Shown: positions 25,863-36,320, counted from the stretch's first letter. The stretch: DNA of 64,000 nucleotides from JBMDXB01 sp048594885 (GCA_048594885.1 JBMDXB010000018.1:62001-126000); one strand, 5' to 3'. Notes: generated by a model from the sequence alone, not told the origin. A program made the numbers and translations.

Positions 25863-27911
25863 TCAGATGAAGAATCCGTACGTGAGCAGGTGATCCTGCA
25901 GCCAGATCAGCCAGGCGAGCGACCACTTCGTCGCCGCGCGGCTTGCCGACGGCCGCAGTGTCGCGGAGTTGTTCGTGTAGTTGACGTCGAGCAGCAGCAC
26001 GCGATCCGGATCCACCTGGACGGACGCGGCCCGCACCGGCCGCTCGACCTCGAACAGCTTCCAGCGATCGCGCCCGTCCCAGCTCCAGCGGATCTGCTCG
26101 CCGTTCTGCAGCATCAGGCGGATGTCGACGGGGAAGATGCCTTCGCCGTAGCGGCGGACGACGACGGTCGTTTTGTAGGCGTCGCCGGTCGCGCGCGGCG
26201 TCGCGAACACGCGCTGATCGCCGTCGCCAAAGTGTCCGCGCCCCGATGCCGGCTCGCTGCGAAGCAGATCGACTCCGTAATCGAAGGTGTTCGAGCTGCG
26301 GTGTACCTGATCGAAGAACCACGTCAGATCGCGTCCGCTGACCTCGTTTGCGACCGCGAAGAAGTCTTCCGGCTTCGGGTGCCGGAACCCGTGGCGCGAG
26401 AAGTAGGTCGAGAGGATTCGCTGGAGCGTGTCCCACCCGAGCATTCGTTCGAGCGTGTGCAGCCACAGTGCGGTCTTGTTGTAGGTAATCGCGCTTGCCG
26501 TGCCGGGCCAATAGCGCCAGGTTGGCGTCGACTGATCGTCCGACTCCGCGGCGGCGCGATACCCGCTCAGCCGGTTGCCGTCGGTGGCGCGCGAGATCGG
26601 CAGGTCGCGGAACACCCAGGGGACGAATCCACCGAAGTACCGTTTGGCATAGTAGTTCGGCTGATACACCTGCTCGATCACTCGCGCCGTCGAGAAGGTG
26701 TTCAATCCTTCGTCGAGCCACGCGTGCTCGAACTCGTTCGACGCGACAATGCCGTACCAGAACTGGTGGCCCGCCTCGTGGATGGTGACGCCTTCGGGCT
26801 GCGTGACGCTGCGGGGCGCGAGCCAGCGTGAGCCTGCGGTAAAGAGCGTCGGATACTCCATGCCGCCCGCGCCGCTTTGCCACGCGGGATCGATGACGGT
26901 GACGTGCCCGTAGGGATAGGGGCCGAACCACTCGCCGTAGTACTTCAGTGCCGCCCGCGTGGCGTCGAAATGGCGGTCCTCCTGCGACGCGTGCTCCGGC
27001 TGCAGCAGCAGGCGCATGTCCACCGCGGGCAGCGTTGGGTGGTCAAAGCGTGCGCGCCGCTCGATGTAGTCGGGACTTGTCGTCCACGCGAAGTCGTGGA
27101 CGTCCTCCTGAACGTAACGTTGCGTCGTCGTGCCGTCCGCCTCGTCCTGCCGGCCGGCTTCACGGCCGGTGGCCCCGACCATCCAGCCTCTCGGGACCGT
27201 CAGCCTGACGTCGTAGTTGCCGAAGTCGGCGAAGAACTCGGTCGGCGCATGGAACTGGTGGCAGTTCCAGCCGGTGTCCTCGAGCACACCGATTTTCGGA
27301 AACCACTGGGCGACGAAAAAGTAGTTGCCGACCGCGCCGGTGCGGGCGAAGGTGCGCGGCACGCGCGACGACCACGCCATGCGGACGTCGACCGTCCCGC
27401 CAGGCCCAACCGGCGCATCGAGCGGCACTTCCAGCACCGTGCGGTCGTCAGGGTTCCCGTCATCCGGAGCGATGAAGCGAAGACGCGAGGTGAGATCCGT
27501 GTTCGTCCCGTCGCGGCCCGCGATCTCGACTCGCGTGACGTCGATCCAGCCCCAGTCTTCCTCGGGGCGACGGCCGGCCGACGGATCGCCGGTGAGCAGC
27601 CGCTCGCGCATCCAGGACGATCGGGTGTTTTTCCACGCGTTGTAATAGAGGTGGAACTGGAGCGTCGCCGCTGGAATCGCGGCGGTGTTGCGCCACGTCA
27701 GCGTTTCGGTGCCAGTAATCGTGCGCGTGGCGGGATCAAGCCGGGCGGCGATCGTGTAGCTGGCGTTCCGCGGCGAGCGGGCCGCCGGCTCTCCGGCGGA
27801 CGCCTGGGTCGCCGATACGGGCGGCGGCTGCTGCGGCGAGGGCTCGCGCGGTGCAGGCACGGCCGCGGCGAGCGTCAGCAGGGCCACGGCGGGCACGAGT
27901 CGCGCGAGCAC
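25863..27911 (-). CDS. Secreted M1-family metallopeptidase
   Basis: 682 residues with a signal peptide (MLARLVPAVALLTLAAAVPA). The zinc site is HEAGHQFWYGIVASNEFEHAWLDEG: HExxH with the third ligand Glu 18 residues on. The exopeptidase-type GAMEN motif appears as GAGGMEYPT. A catalytic Tyr is likely in ITYNKTALWLHTLERMLG. This branch of M1 peptidases is periplasmic or secreted and less well characterised than PepN; it should remove N-terminal residues or act as an aminopeptidase-like gluzincin. The C-terminal domain is an Ig-like fold ending in two short hydrophobic stretches. It is the first gene of a minus-strand run with the downstream membrane protein. Confidence 0.92.
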   Translation of the reverse strand: MLARLVPAVALLTLAAAVPAPREPSPQQPPPVSATQASAGEPAARSPRNASYTIAARLDPATRTITGTETLTWRNTAAIPAATLQFHLYYNAWKNTRSSWMRERLLTGDPSAGRRPEEDWGWIDVTRVEIAGRDGTNTDLTSRLRFIAPDDGNPDDRTVLEVPLDAPVGPGGTVDVRMAWSSRVPRTFARTGAVGNYFFVAQWFPKIGVLEDTGWNCHQFHAPTEFFADFGNYDVRLTVPRGWMVGATGREAGRQDEADGTTTQRYVQEDVHDFAWTTSPDYIERRARFDHPTLPAVDMRLLLQPEHASQEDRHFDATRAALKYYGEWFGPYPYGHVTVIDPAWQSGAGGMEYPTLFTAGSRWLAPRSVTQPEGVTIHEAGHQFWYGIVASNEFEHAWLDEGLNTFSTARVIEQVYQPNYYAKRYFGGFVPWVFRDLPISRATDGNRLSGYRAAAESDDQSTPTWRYWPGTASAITYNKTALWLHTLERMLGWDTLQRILSTYFSRHGFRHPKPEDFFAVANEVSGRDLTWFFDQVHRSSNTFDYGVDLLRSEPASGRGHFGDGDQRVFATPRATGDAYKTTVVVRRYGEGIFPVDIRLMLQNGEQIRWSWDGRDRWKLFEVERPVRAASVQVDPDRVLLLDVNYTNNSATLRPSASRAATKWSLAWLIWLQDHLLTYGFFI

Positions 27912-27931
27912 GCGCCGATCCTACACCACTG

Positions 27932-27937
27932 TATAAT
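27932..27937 (+). promoter_or_regulatory. TATAAT -10 element
   Basis: A consensus TATAAT in the 63-base divergent gap, 37 bases before the ATG at 27975. The gap also contains AGGAG at 27964-27968, a well spaced ribosome site for the dehydrogenase gene. A -35 element is not evident. Confidence 0.55.
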
Positions 27938-27974
27938 TTCCGGTTCGTACTCATCTTTTTTTCAGGAGTAATCG

Positions 27975-28994
27975 ATGGCATCACACACAGGGCCCATTCG
28001 CGTCGTTCACGTCGGCCTCGGTCCCATCGGTGTCGGGGTCGTCAAGCAGGTCGCGTCCCGCAAGGGCCTCAAGATCGTCGCGGCGGTCGACATCGATCCC
28101 GCGAAGGCCGGCCGCGATCTCGGCGATGTCGCCAGCCTGGGCCAATCGCTACAAGTCAAGGTATCCGACGATCTCAAGAAGGCAATCAAGTCGTCGCGGC
28201 CCGACGTCGCCGTCCTCTGCACCAGCTCCTCGATGAAGAAGGTCATGCCGCAGATGGAGCAGATGCTGAAGCTCAAGGTGCCGATCGTGTCGACGACCGA
28301 GGAGCTTGCCTACCCGACGAAGGCGAACATGAAGTACGCGCGGGTGATTCACCAGCTCGCGAAGCAGTCGAAGGTGGCCGTGCTCGGCACCGGCGTGAAC
28401 CCCGGATTCGCGATGGACGCGCTGCCGATCATGCTCACCGGCGTGTGCGAGCGCGTCGAGGCGATTCGCGTCGACCGCATCCAGGACGCGCGCATCCGCC
28501 GCCTCCCATTCCAGCAGAAGATCGGCGCCGGCCTGACGCGCGAGCAGTTCCAGAAGAAGGTGGACGAGGCGAGCGTGCGGCACGTGGGCTTGACCGAATC
28601 GGTGTCGATGATTGCCGATGCGCTGGGGTGGAAGCTGGATCGCATCACCGACGAGATCCAGCCGAAGATCGCGGCCGAGACCGTCGCCAGCGAGTTCCTG
28701 GCGGTCGATCCGGGCTTCGTGTGCGGCATCGTGCAGGACGGCGTCGGCTATCGCGATGGCCAGCCGATCGTCACGCTGCACATGGAGGCGTACCTCGGCG
28801 CGCCAGAGTCCTACGACGCGGTGGAGATCACGGGCTCACCGGCATTGAAGGTGAAGGCGGCCGGGGGCGTGCACGGCGACGTGGCGACGGCGTCCATCGT
28901 CGTCAATTCGCTGCCCAAGATTCTGGAGGTCGCGCCCGGCCTGCACACGATGCGCGACATGCCGCTGCCGTCGTTCTTCGGGGGGACTCGCTGA
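27975..28994 (+). CDS. NAD(P)-binding dehydrogenase of the dihydrodipicolinate-reductase / diaminopentanoate dehydrogenase type
   Basis: 339 residues. An N-terminal Rossmann fold shows VVHVGLGPIGVGVVKQVASR and AVDIDPAKAGRDLG, with an Asp after the second strand favouring NAD(H), though this is only indicative. The middle has STTEELAYPTKAN and VLGTGVNPGFAMDALPIMLTG, as in DapB-related enzymes and 2,4-diaminopentanoate dehydrogenases. The C-terminal domain differs from true DapB, which is about 270 residues long and has an HHxxKxDxPSGT motif not seen here. It is therefore likely an amino-acid or imine dehydrogenase relative rather than the lysine-pathway enzyme. AGGAG six bases upstream supports the ATG. 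Confidence 0.85.
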   Translation: MASHTGPIRVVHVGLGPIGVGVVKQVASRKGLKIVAAVDIDPAKAGRDLGDVASLGQSLQVKVSDDLKKAIKSSRPDVAVLCTSSSMKKVMPQMEQMLKLKVPIVSTTEELAYPTKANMKYARVIHQLAKQSKVAVLGTGVNPGFAMDALPIMLTGVCERVEAIRVDRIQDARIRRLPFQQKIGAGLTREQFQKKVDEASVRHVGLTESVSMIADALGWKLDRITDEIQPKIAAETVASEFLAVDPGFVCGIVQDGVGYRDGQPIVTLHMEAYLGAPESYDAVEITGSPALKVKAAGGVHGDVATASIVVNSLPKILEVAPGLHTMRDMPLPSFFGGTR

Positions 28995-29010
28995 CGCCGA
29001 GCGCCGCGTC

Positions 29011-29031
29011 GATCGCCGATCGCCGATCGTC
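29011..29031. repeat. Short heptamer array (GATCGCC)3
   Basis: Three 7-nt units (GATCGCC, GATCGCC, GATCGTC) between the convergent stops of the dehydrogenase and the sigma-54 activator genes, ending three bases before the latter stop. It is the shortest of the heptamer arrays in the window. Confidence 0.7.
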
Positions 29032-29033
29032 GT

Positions 29034-31757
<2,724 letters not shown>

Positions 31758-31772
31758 GGTCGCTCTCCCCAC

Positions 31773-34193
31773 TCAGTGGATGGATCCCGGCGTCGATTCA
31801 GAGGTAGAGTCAGCCCCTGACCCTGCTGAACGCTCGCCCACGCGACGTCGTGCGCACTCCACAAGCGAATCGATGTGCACTCCGTCTTCCGGTGCTGTCG
31901 CAATACCCACGGTGACGTTAACGTGGCCACGCAGCCCTGCGAGGCTAATTTGTTGGACCGACGCCTTCATTCGAGAAGCTATCGCATTCGCCGTCTCACG
32001 CCCCGTCTGAAACAGGAGAATCGCGAACTCGTCACTCTCAAGACGGAACAAAACGTCCGCCGCCCTCAAATTTGTGCGAAGATGCTGCACTACTTGGTGT
32101 AATGCATAGTCGCCGACATTGCGCCCCAGTGTCGCGTTAACACGTTTCAGTTGGTTGATGTCGACATAAATAAGGGACGTTGGCTGTGGCAAGTCCAACA
32201 GTTGCTCCTGGGTGCTGGCCAGACGCTGCAGTTGTTGAATATTCGGTAACCCAGTCAAGGGATCGCGGAATTCTCGAAGGGAGGAACTCGCGTACTGAAC
32301 AGATCGTTGAATAACTGGTGACACCTGCCGTGCTACGATCTCCACGAGCCTCTGATGGTCCTCGCTAAATGAATCGGTGCCTTTTGCATACAGCGACAAA
32401 ACGCCGACGAGCCTGTCGTCGGCAATCAGGGGTGTACTGAGGCAACTGCGTATACGATTCGGCATCGTCCTTACTGCATCACCGAAGTCCAATATAGGAT
32501 CTGAATTCCGGATGCTCTGCCGGTTTGCGCCAACCCATCCCGACAGCCTTTCGCCAAGTGGAATCCGAAGCCCATGAGCGATCTCGGCGTGTTCACCTGT
32601 CACGTGCGATGCGACAAGATCGGTCGTGTCTTCGTCGTACAGGTAAAGGACACATGCTGACGAAGGAACAATACGGCGCAAGTGCTTTAGCACAACATCG
32701 CCGATATCGGCAACGCTCAAGCGCCCTGTCAACTCCTTCGCCAAAGTAAATAGAGTCAGCATCTCCTCGCTGCTCGCCGCGATGTCATCGAGCGGCTGGG
32801 TTCTCGTGACTGCGTCGGCATGGCGAGAAGCCGCCGCTTCGGTTATAGCAACGAAGGAACCAAGAGATGAGGTGTCTATTGATGGAGCGAGGTCGCCATG
32901 TATCCGTATAAATGTATCAACGACCAGTGGATCGTACATTGTCCCGCGTCGCGCGGTAAGTATTCGCAATGCATCTTTGTCGGAGAGCCTCGGCCGGTAT
33001 GGACGGTCAGAAGTTAGGGCGTCGAAGCAGTCTACGACAGAGAGAATTCTTGCGCCAACGGGGATGTCTGTACCTCTAAGTCCGTCGGGGTACCCGGAAC
33101 CATCCCAACACTCATGGTGATGACGGACGATCGGGACGACGGGATACGGAAAGTCAATAGCGCTGAGAATATCTGCTCCCACGCTTGCGTGTACCTTCAT
33201 CTTGTCAAATTCAGCGGGAGTGAGCGGACCGGGCTTATTCAGGATATATTCGGGTACTGCCAGTTTTCCCATGTCATGCAGCAGCGCTGCCGCTTCGACG
33301 GCGCGAATCTGCAGTTCATCGGCGACTCCCATTGCATGCGCGAGTCCCACAGCGTACGCTTGCACACGCCTAATATGGCCGTGCGTGATCTGATCCTTAG
33401 CGTCGATCGCCATCGCGAGAGTCTCAATGGTCGACAGATACAATCTGTTTAGTTCGCTCAAGTGGCGGTTCGCGTCTTCTACCCGTCCAAGTGCAGTCCT
33501 GAACGTCAAGTACGAGATCAATAGGAGTGGAAGCAGGATGCCGATGATGCGCAAAAAGCCCACTTGTTCGGGATACAGATACGGTAGCAGTAATGCTGCG
33601 ACGGATGCGCCGCTAAAGTAGTTGAGAGACAACCACAAGAAGTTCTGCCGCCAGACTGAGAATGTAGGTAGCTGCGTCTCGAAAGCCACTGCCCAAGCGA
33701 TAAGTACGCTGTTGAAGAGAAAGTACGCGGCAGCCAGCGTAATCAGGCCGGGAACCAGAGACTGCACTGGAATGGGCGTAACAGATAATGGGAGTATCCC
33801 TGTTACAGCGTAAAAGACCTGGGAAGCGGCCCATATCGCGACGGCTGGTGCGGCAGCACTGAAGAGAACGCGCTGCGTCGAGTAGCGCCGCCCCTGCCAT
33901 AGCAGGATTACGAGACTATCCAGGAGTACGATGATGGTCGCAGCCGCTGAGCCGAACAACAGAACTGCCGCAAATACGAACGTCTCAGAAACTGACAAAC
34001 GGGCTGGAATCCCAGGAATGCGAACAGTAAACGAGCCGCTAAGTAATGTTAGACCCGCCAGGACAAACCACTGGTACTGCATCGGTGCGGAGATCATCAC
34101 TAAAAGCGAGTGAACCGCTACAGTGACGCCTGCGAGGGTAACCGCTGCAATGTAAGCGTGTCCCGACCTGCTTAGGTGCTGGGTGGGCGACAT
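31773..34193 (-). CDS. Membrane HD-GYP / GAF / GGDEF cyclic-di-GMP protein
   Basis: 806 residues. The N-terminus (about 12-235) holds six to eight membrane helices. An HD-GYP domain follows (about 250-430) with HIRRVQAYAVGLAHAMG, LLHDMGKLAVPEYIL and the full signature HHHECWDGSGYPDGLRG. A GAF domain spans about 470-610 (GERLSGWVGANRQSIRNSDP, SCLSTPLIADDRLVGVLSLY). The C-terminal GGDEF domain (about 630-780) has RDPLTGLPN but its signature reads LESDEF, so cyclase activity is doubtful. A c-di-GMP phosphodiesterase with a degenerate cyclase domain is the simplest reading. The gene lies in the low-GC segment. Its ATG is 10 bases after the stop of the MQRLIIWGD mini-ORF, with no good ribosome site of its own, pointing to translational coupling. 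Confidence 0.92.
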   Translation of the reverse strand: MSPTQHLSRSGHAYIAAVTLAGVTVAVHSLLVMISAPMQYQWFVLAGLTLLSGSFTVRIPGIPARLSVSETFVFAAVLLFGSAAATIIVLLDSLVILLWQGRRYSTQRVLFSAAAPAVAIWAASQVFYAVTGILPLSVTPIPVQSLVPGLITLAAAYFLFNSVLIAWAVAFETQLPTFSVWRQNFLWLSLNYFSGASVAALLLPYLYPEQVGFLRIIGILLPLLLISYLTFRTALGRVEDANRHLSELNRLYLSTIETLAMAIDAKDQITHGHIRRVQAYAVGLAHAMGVADELQIRAVEAAALLHDMGKLAVPEYILNKPGPLTPAEFDKMKVHASVGADILSAIDFPYPVVPIVRHHHECWDGSGYPDGLRGTDIPVGARILSVVDCFDALTSDRPYRPRLSDKDALRILTARRGTMYDPLVVDTFIRIHGDLAPSIDTSSLGSFVAITEAAASRHADAVTRTQPLDDIAASSEEMLTLFTLAKELTGRLSVADIGDVVLKHLRRIVPSSACVLYLYDEDTTDLVASHVTGEHAEIAHGLRIPLGERLSGWVGANRQSIRNSDPILDFGDAVRTMPNRIRSCLSTPLIADDRLVGVLSLYAKGTDSFSEDHQRLVEIVARQVSPVIQRSVQYASSSLREFRDPLTGLPNIQQLQRLASTQEQLLDLPQPTSLIYVDINQLKRVNATLGRNVGDYALHQVVQHLRTNLRAADVLFRLESDEFAILLFQTGRETANAIASRMKASVQQISLAGLRGHVNVTVGIATAPEDGVHIDSLVECARRRVGERSAGSGADSTSESTPGSIH

Positions 34194-34203
34194 GCCAGCG
34201 AGA

Positions 34204-34233
34204 CTAGTCTCCCCAGATGATTAGGCGCTGCAT
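34204..34233 (-). CDS. Nine-codon mini-ORF encoding MQRLIIWGD
   Basis: On the minus strand ATG (34233-34231) through TAG (34206-34204) reads MQRLIIWGD. It has an excellent ribosome site: AAGGAG (34244-34239) with a 5-base spacer. The last residues match the L-I-W-G-D unit repeated in the tail of the upstream subtilase. It sits between the subtilase stop (34312) and the HD-GYP gene start (34193), same strand. The end overlaps a 12-bp perfect palindrome (GAGACTAGTCTC, 34200-34211). It could be a signal-peptide gene, a translational-coupling leader, or a leftover of a duplicated repeat end. Not shown to be translated. Confidence 0.5.
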   Translation of the reverse strand: MQRLIIWGD

Positions 34234-34311
34234 TGTTGCTCCTTACGGGAATCAGTTAGGACCAGTCTAACGCATGAACGATGTGCTAAGGGTGCGTGTC
34301 ACCTAAAGAGT

Positions 34312-36003
34312 CTATTGTCCCGGATAGCGTCTCGCCGAATCCACAGTGTCTGCCGAGATTAGCGTATCATCCCAGATGAGCGTGTCGCCCCAGATGAGCG
34401 TGTCGCCCCAGATGAGCGTGTCGCCCCAGATGAGCGTGTCGCCCCAGATCAGCGTATCGCCCCAGATCAGCGTATCGCCCCAGATCAGCGTATCGCCCCA
34501 GATCAGCGTATCGCCCCAGATCAGCGTATCGCCCCAGATCAACGTGTCGCCCCAGATCAACGTGTCGCCCCAGATCAGCGTGTCACCCCAGATCAGCGTG
34601 AGCCCGTTCGGGTAGTCGTTCGATGTAGAGAAGTTGGGCAGGAGGGCTAACCCACTCGGCTCGAGCGTTTCGCTTGCGATGTGAGTACGACTAGCTGCAT
34701 CACCGCCCAGCGCAGCCACGATGTTCAAGCTACCTGCGCCGCTTTCGATGAGACTCGTTACCCGAGAGCTCGTGATCTGGAGGATGAATTTCACCTGCGA
34801 CGGCGCAAGGTTCGGACGGTTTTCGAGGAGAAGTGCAGCGGCGCCTGCGGCAACCGCTGACGCCATACTCGTGCCGCTGAGTTCACTGTAGGCCATCGCG
34901 CCTGAACCGGATACTGTGAGTGCGGCGTATGTCTTGACCAAGTACGAAGCGGGCGCAGCGGCCGCTACGACCCGGTTTCCGGGGGCGACCAAGTCGGGCT
35001 TCAGCAGATTGTCAATGGCTGTTGGCCCCCGCGAACTGAACGTGGCCATTACATCATCCGATCGTTCGGGCGTGCTCCTCGTGTTTATCGCGCCGACGGT
35101 GAGCGCCGACGGTGTGTTGCCGGGCGACGTAATGCCCCCGATAATCGGCGTGCCATCCTCCGTCTTCCCGAAATTGCCCGCGGCGGCGACGACGACGACG
35201 CCGGCGGCGACGGCGCGCTCGACGGCCTGGCACAGTGGATCGTCCTTGTACGATTCCAGCACCGGATGCCCGAGCGACAGGTTGATGATGCGGATGTTGA
35301 ACCGGGCCCGGTTCTCGACCGCCCAGTCGATCGCGTCGATGACGTCGCTCGTGCGGCCGCTGCCGTCGGCGCCGAGCACCTTCAGACTGACGATGTGCGC
35401 GCCGGGGGCCATGCCGGAGTAGTCGCCGACCGCGTTTCCCGCGATGATGCTCGCCACGTGCGTGCCGTGGCCGTATTCGTCACGGCCGTTCTGCTGGCCG
35501 GTGAAATCGAAGCTCGCGACCACGCGCCCCTTGAGCGCCTCGTGCGGCGCGACGCCTGAATCGATCACCGCGACGCCAACGCCGGCGCCGGTGTATCCGG
35601 GAATCGTCTCGGTGCCGGCCCACACCTGATCGGCACCCGTGGCCTGCGTGGTCACCGCCATCATGCGGCGGACGGGCACGTCGCCGGAGAGATGCCGGAC
35701 GTCCGGATCCTGGCTGATGGCGTCGAGCTGCCCGCCCGTGATCTCGAGGACGGCGCCGCTTTTCAACTGCTTCTTGATGCGGCCGCCGTAGCGCGCGACG
35801 AGCGTCTGGATCTCCTCGCTCGTGCCCTCGACGATGACATCGACGGGCGCGTTGCTGGCGGCAGCGAGATGGTCGGCGAGATCCTTCGACAGTTTCGCGC
35901 GGTGCGGACCCGCGGCAGCCGTCGCCGCCATCGCCCAGACCAGGAGGGCGGCAACTGCCATGGGTCGGGGGCGCGCGATCGAGAAACCGAAGCGATGCGT
36001 CAT
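34312..36003 (-). CDS. Secreted S8 subtilase with C-terminal WGDTLI repeat tail
   Basis: 563 residues from ATG 36003 (a GTG at 36015 is an alternative). A signal peptide (MAVAALLVWAMAATAAA) is followed by an inhibitor-I9-like propeptide (about 40-115). The catalytic triad is Asp148 (VAVIDSGVAP), His179 (YGHGTHVAS) and Ser379 (SGTSMAS), with the oxyanion Asn277 (AAAGNFG). The catalytic domain looks complete, so activity is expected after export. Residues about 467-545 consist of 13 tandem hexapeptides, twelve WGDTLI and one WDDTLI. The downstream half of the gene (after about residue 281) has lower GC than the start. Probably first gene of the operon leading to the mini-ORF, the c-di-GMP protein and the sigma-54 activator. 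Confidence 0.93.
   Translation of the reverse strand: MTHRFGFSIARPRPMAVAALLVWAMAATAAAGPHRAKLSKDLADHLAAASNAPVDVIVEGTSEEIQTLVARYGGRIKKQLKSGAVLEITGGQLDAISQDPDVRHLSGDVPVRRMMAVTTQATGADQVWAGTETIPGYTGAGVGVAVIDSGVAPHEALKGRVVASFDFTGQQNGRDEYGHGTHVASIIAGNAVGDYSGMAPGAHIVSLKVLGADGSGRTSDVIDAIDWAVENRARFNIRIINLSLGHPVLESYKDDPLCQAVERAVAAGVVVVAAAGNFGKTEDGTPIIGGITSPGNTPSALTVGAINTRSTPERSDDVMATFSSRGPTAIDNLLKPDLVAPGNRVVAAAAPASYLVKTYAALTVSGSGAMAYSELSGTSMASAVAAGAAALLLENRPNLAPSQVKFILQITSSRVTSLIESGAGSLNIVAALGGDAASRTHIASETLEPSGLALLPNFSTSNDYPNGLTLIWGDTLIWGDTLIWGDTLIWGDTLIWGDTLIWGDTLIWGDTLIWGDTLIWGDTLIWGDTLIWGDTLIWGDTLIWDDTLISADTVDSARRYPGQ
34371..34604 (-). repeat. 13 x 18-bp tandem repeat encoding WGDTLI
   Basis: Thirteen near-identical 18-bp units at the 3' end of the subtilase gene. 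On the plus strand the core is CCCAGATCAGCGTATCGC. Units fall into blocks sharing the same silent changes: four with GATGAGCGTGTC, five with GATCAGCGTATC, two with GATCAACGTGTC and two with GATCAGCGTG. Such blocks indicate recent local duplication, so copy number probably varies among strains. Confidence 0.97.
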
Positions 36004-36054
36004 ATGTGCGAACACCCGTTAAGTGGTTAGGAATGCAGCGTTGGCGCGGCGACA

Positions 36055-36070
36055 GGCACGCCATGTGCCA
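36055..36070 (-). promoter_or_regulatory. Candidate sigma-54 promoter of the subtilase operon
   Basis: On the minus strand the sequence TGGCACATGGCGTGCC matches the -24/-12 layout: GG, ten bases, GC, with a perfect TGGCAC at -24. The start point would be roughly 40 bases before the ATG at 36003. Because the element is partly symmetric (GGCAC-N5-GTGCC), a weaker match also reads on the plus strand toward the transporter genes. The operon encodes its own sigma-54 activator, which makes the match more credible. Confidence 0.5.
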
Positions 36071-36099
36071 TCGGTAGAGGTCGAAGCGCGACGGCGGCA

Positions 36100-36131
36100 C
36101 TGTCATGACAGCAACGCCTGTCGTATGACAG
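36100..36131. promoter_or_regulatory. Paired dyads CTGTC-N2/4-GACAG, candidate activator sites
   Basis: CTGTCATGACAG (36100-36111) is a perfect 12-bp palindrome, and CTGTC-GTAT-GACAG (36118-36131) is a second copy of the same half-sites with a longer centre. The GACAG halves are part of a longer word, GACAGSMACGCC, found at 36051-36062, 36107-36118 and 36127-36138. The dyads lie 30-75 bases upstream of the sigma-54 promoter match, where an enhancer-binding activator or a repressor could act. Confidence 0.45.
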
Positions 36132-36199
36132 GAACGCCCAGCTTGATTGCACACCCGACACCTATCGGCTACCATCTCCGGCGTGAGTCCGGGATGAGC

Positions 36200-36215
36200 G
36201 GCCAACGCGTTGGCC
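36200..36215. promoter_or_regulatory. 16-bp perfect palindrome GGCCAACGCGTTGGCC
   Basis: A perfect dyad with half-site GGCCAA. A second copy of the half-sites with a different centre (GGCCAA-TGAA-TTGGCC) is at 36292-36307, just before the transporter start codon. Two matching dyads 92 bases apart suggest an operator pair for an unknown regulator of the plus-strand operon. Confidence 0.45.
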
Positions 36216-36291
36216 ACTGCATCCTGACGTCCGGCCGGGTAACAGCTACCCGCGCGAAACCGCCTGAAAAAAAACGTGTTATCGCAGCGCC

Positions 36292-36307
36292 GGCCAATGA
36301 ATTGGCC
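36292..36307. promoter_or_regulatory. Second GGCCAA-N4-TTGGCC dyad, at the transporter start
   Basis: Half-sites GGCCAA (36292-36297) and TTGGCC (36302-36307) flank TGAA. The dyad ends 13 bases before the ATG at 36321 and would overlap the leader or ribosome site, so binding or RNA folding here could limit expression of the binding protein. Partner dyad at 36200-36215. Confidence 0.45.
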
Positions 36308-36320
36308 TGCAGGTCAAGAA

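Larger units (their letters stand above)
36016..36320. other. Divergent regulatory spacer between subtilase operon and peptide-transporter operon
   Basis: About 305 bases without a credible gene between the minus-strand subtilase (start 36003) and the plus-strand binding protein (36321). It holds a GG-N10-GC sigma-54 promoter match near 36055-36070, three copies of a GACAG-type word (36051, 36107, 36127) forming dyads, and two GGCCAA-N4-TTGGCC dyads (36200 and 36292). An A-run near 36267-36274 may be part of a transporter promoter. Details are given in the separate entries. Confidence 0.7.

Noticed and set aside
34346..34615. Plus-strand 89-codon frame of QMSVSP repeats opposite the WGDTLI tail.
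   Set aside because: It is the complement of the 18-bp repeat; an open frame is automatic for an 18-bp unit without stops. No ribosome site was evident.
36105..36138. Attachment site or insertion-sequence end suggested by the direct repeats.
   Set aside because: The repeats sit in a promoter spacer with dyad symmetry and no transposase or integrase nearby; regulatory sites explain them better.
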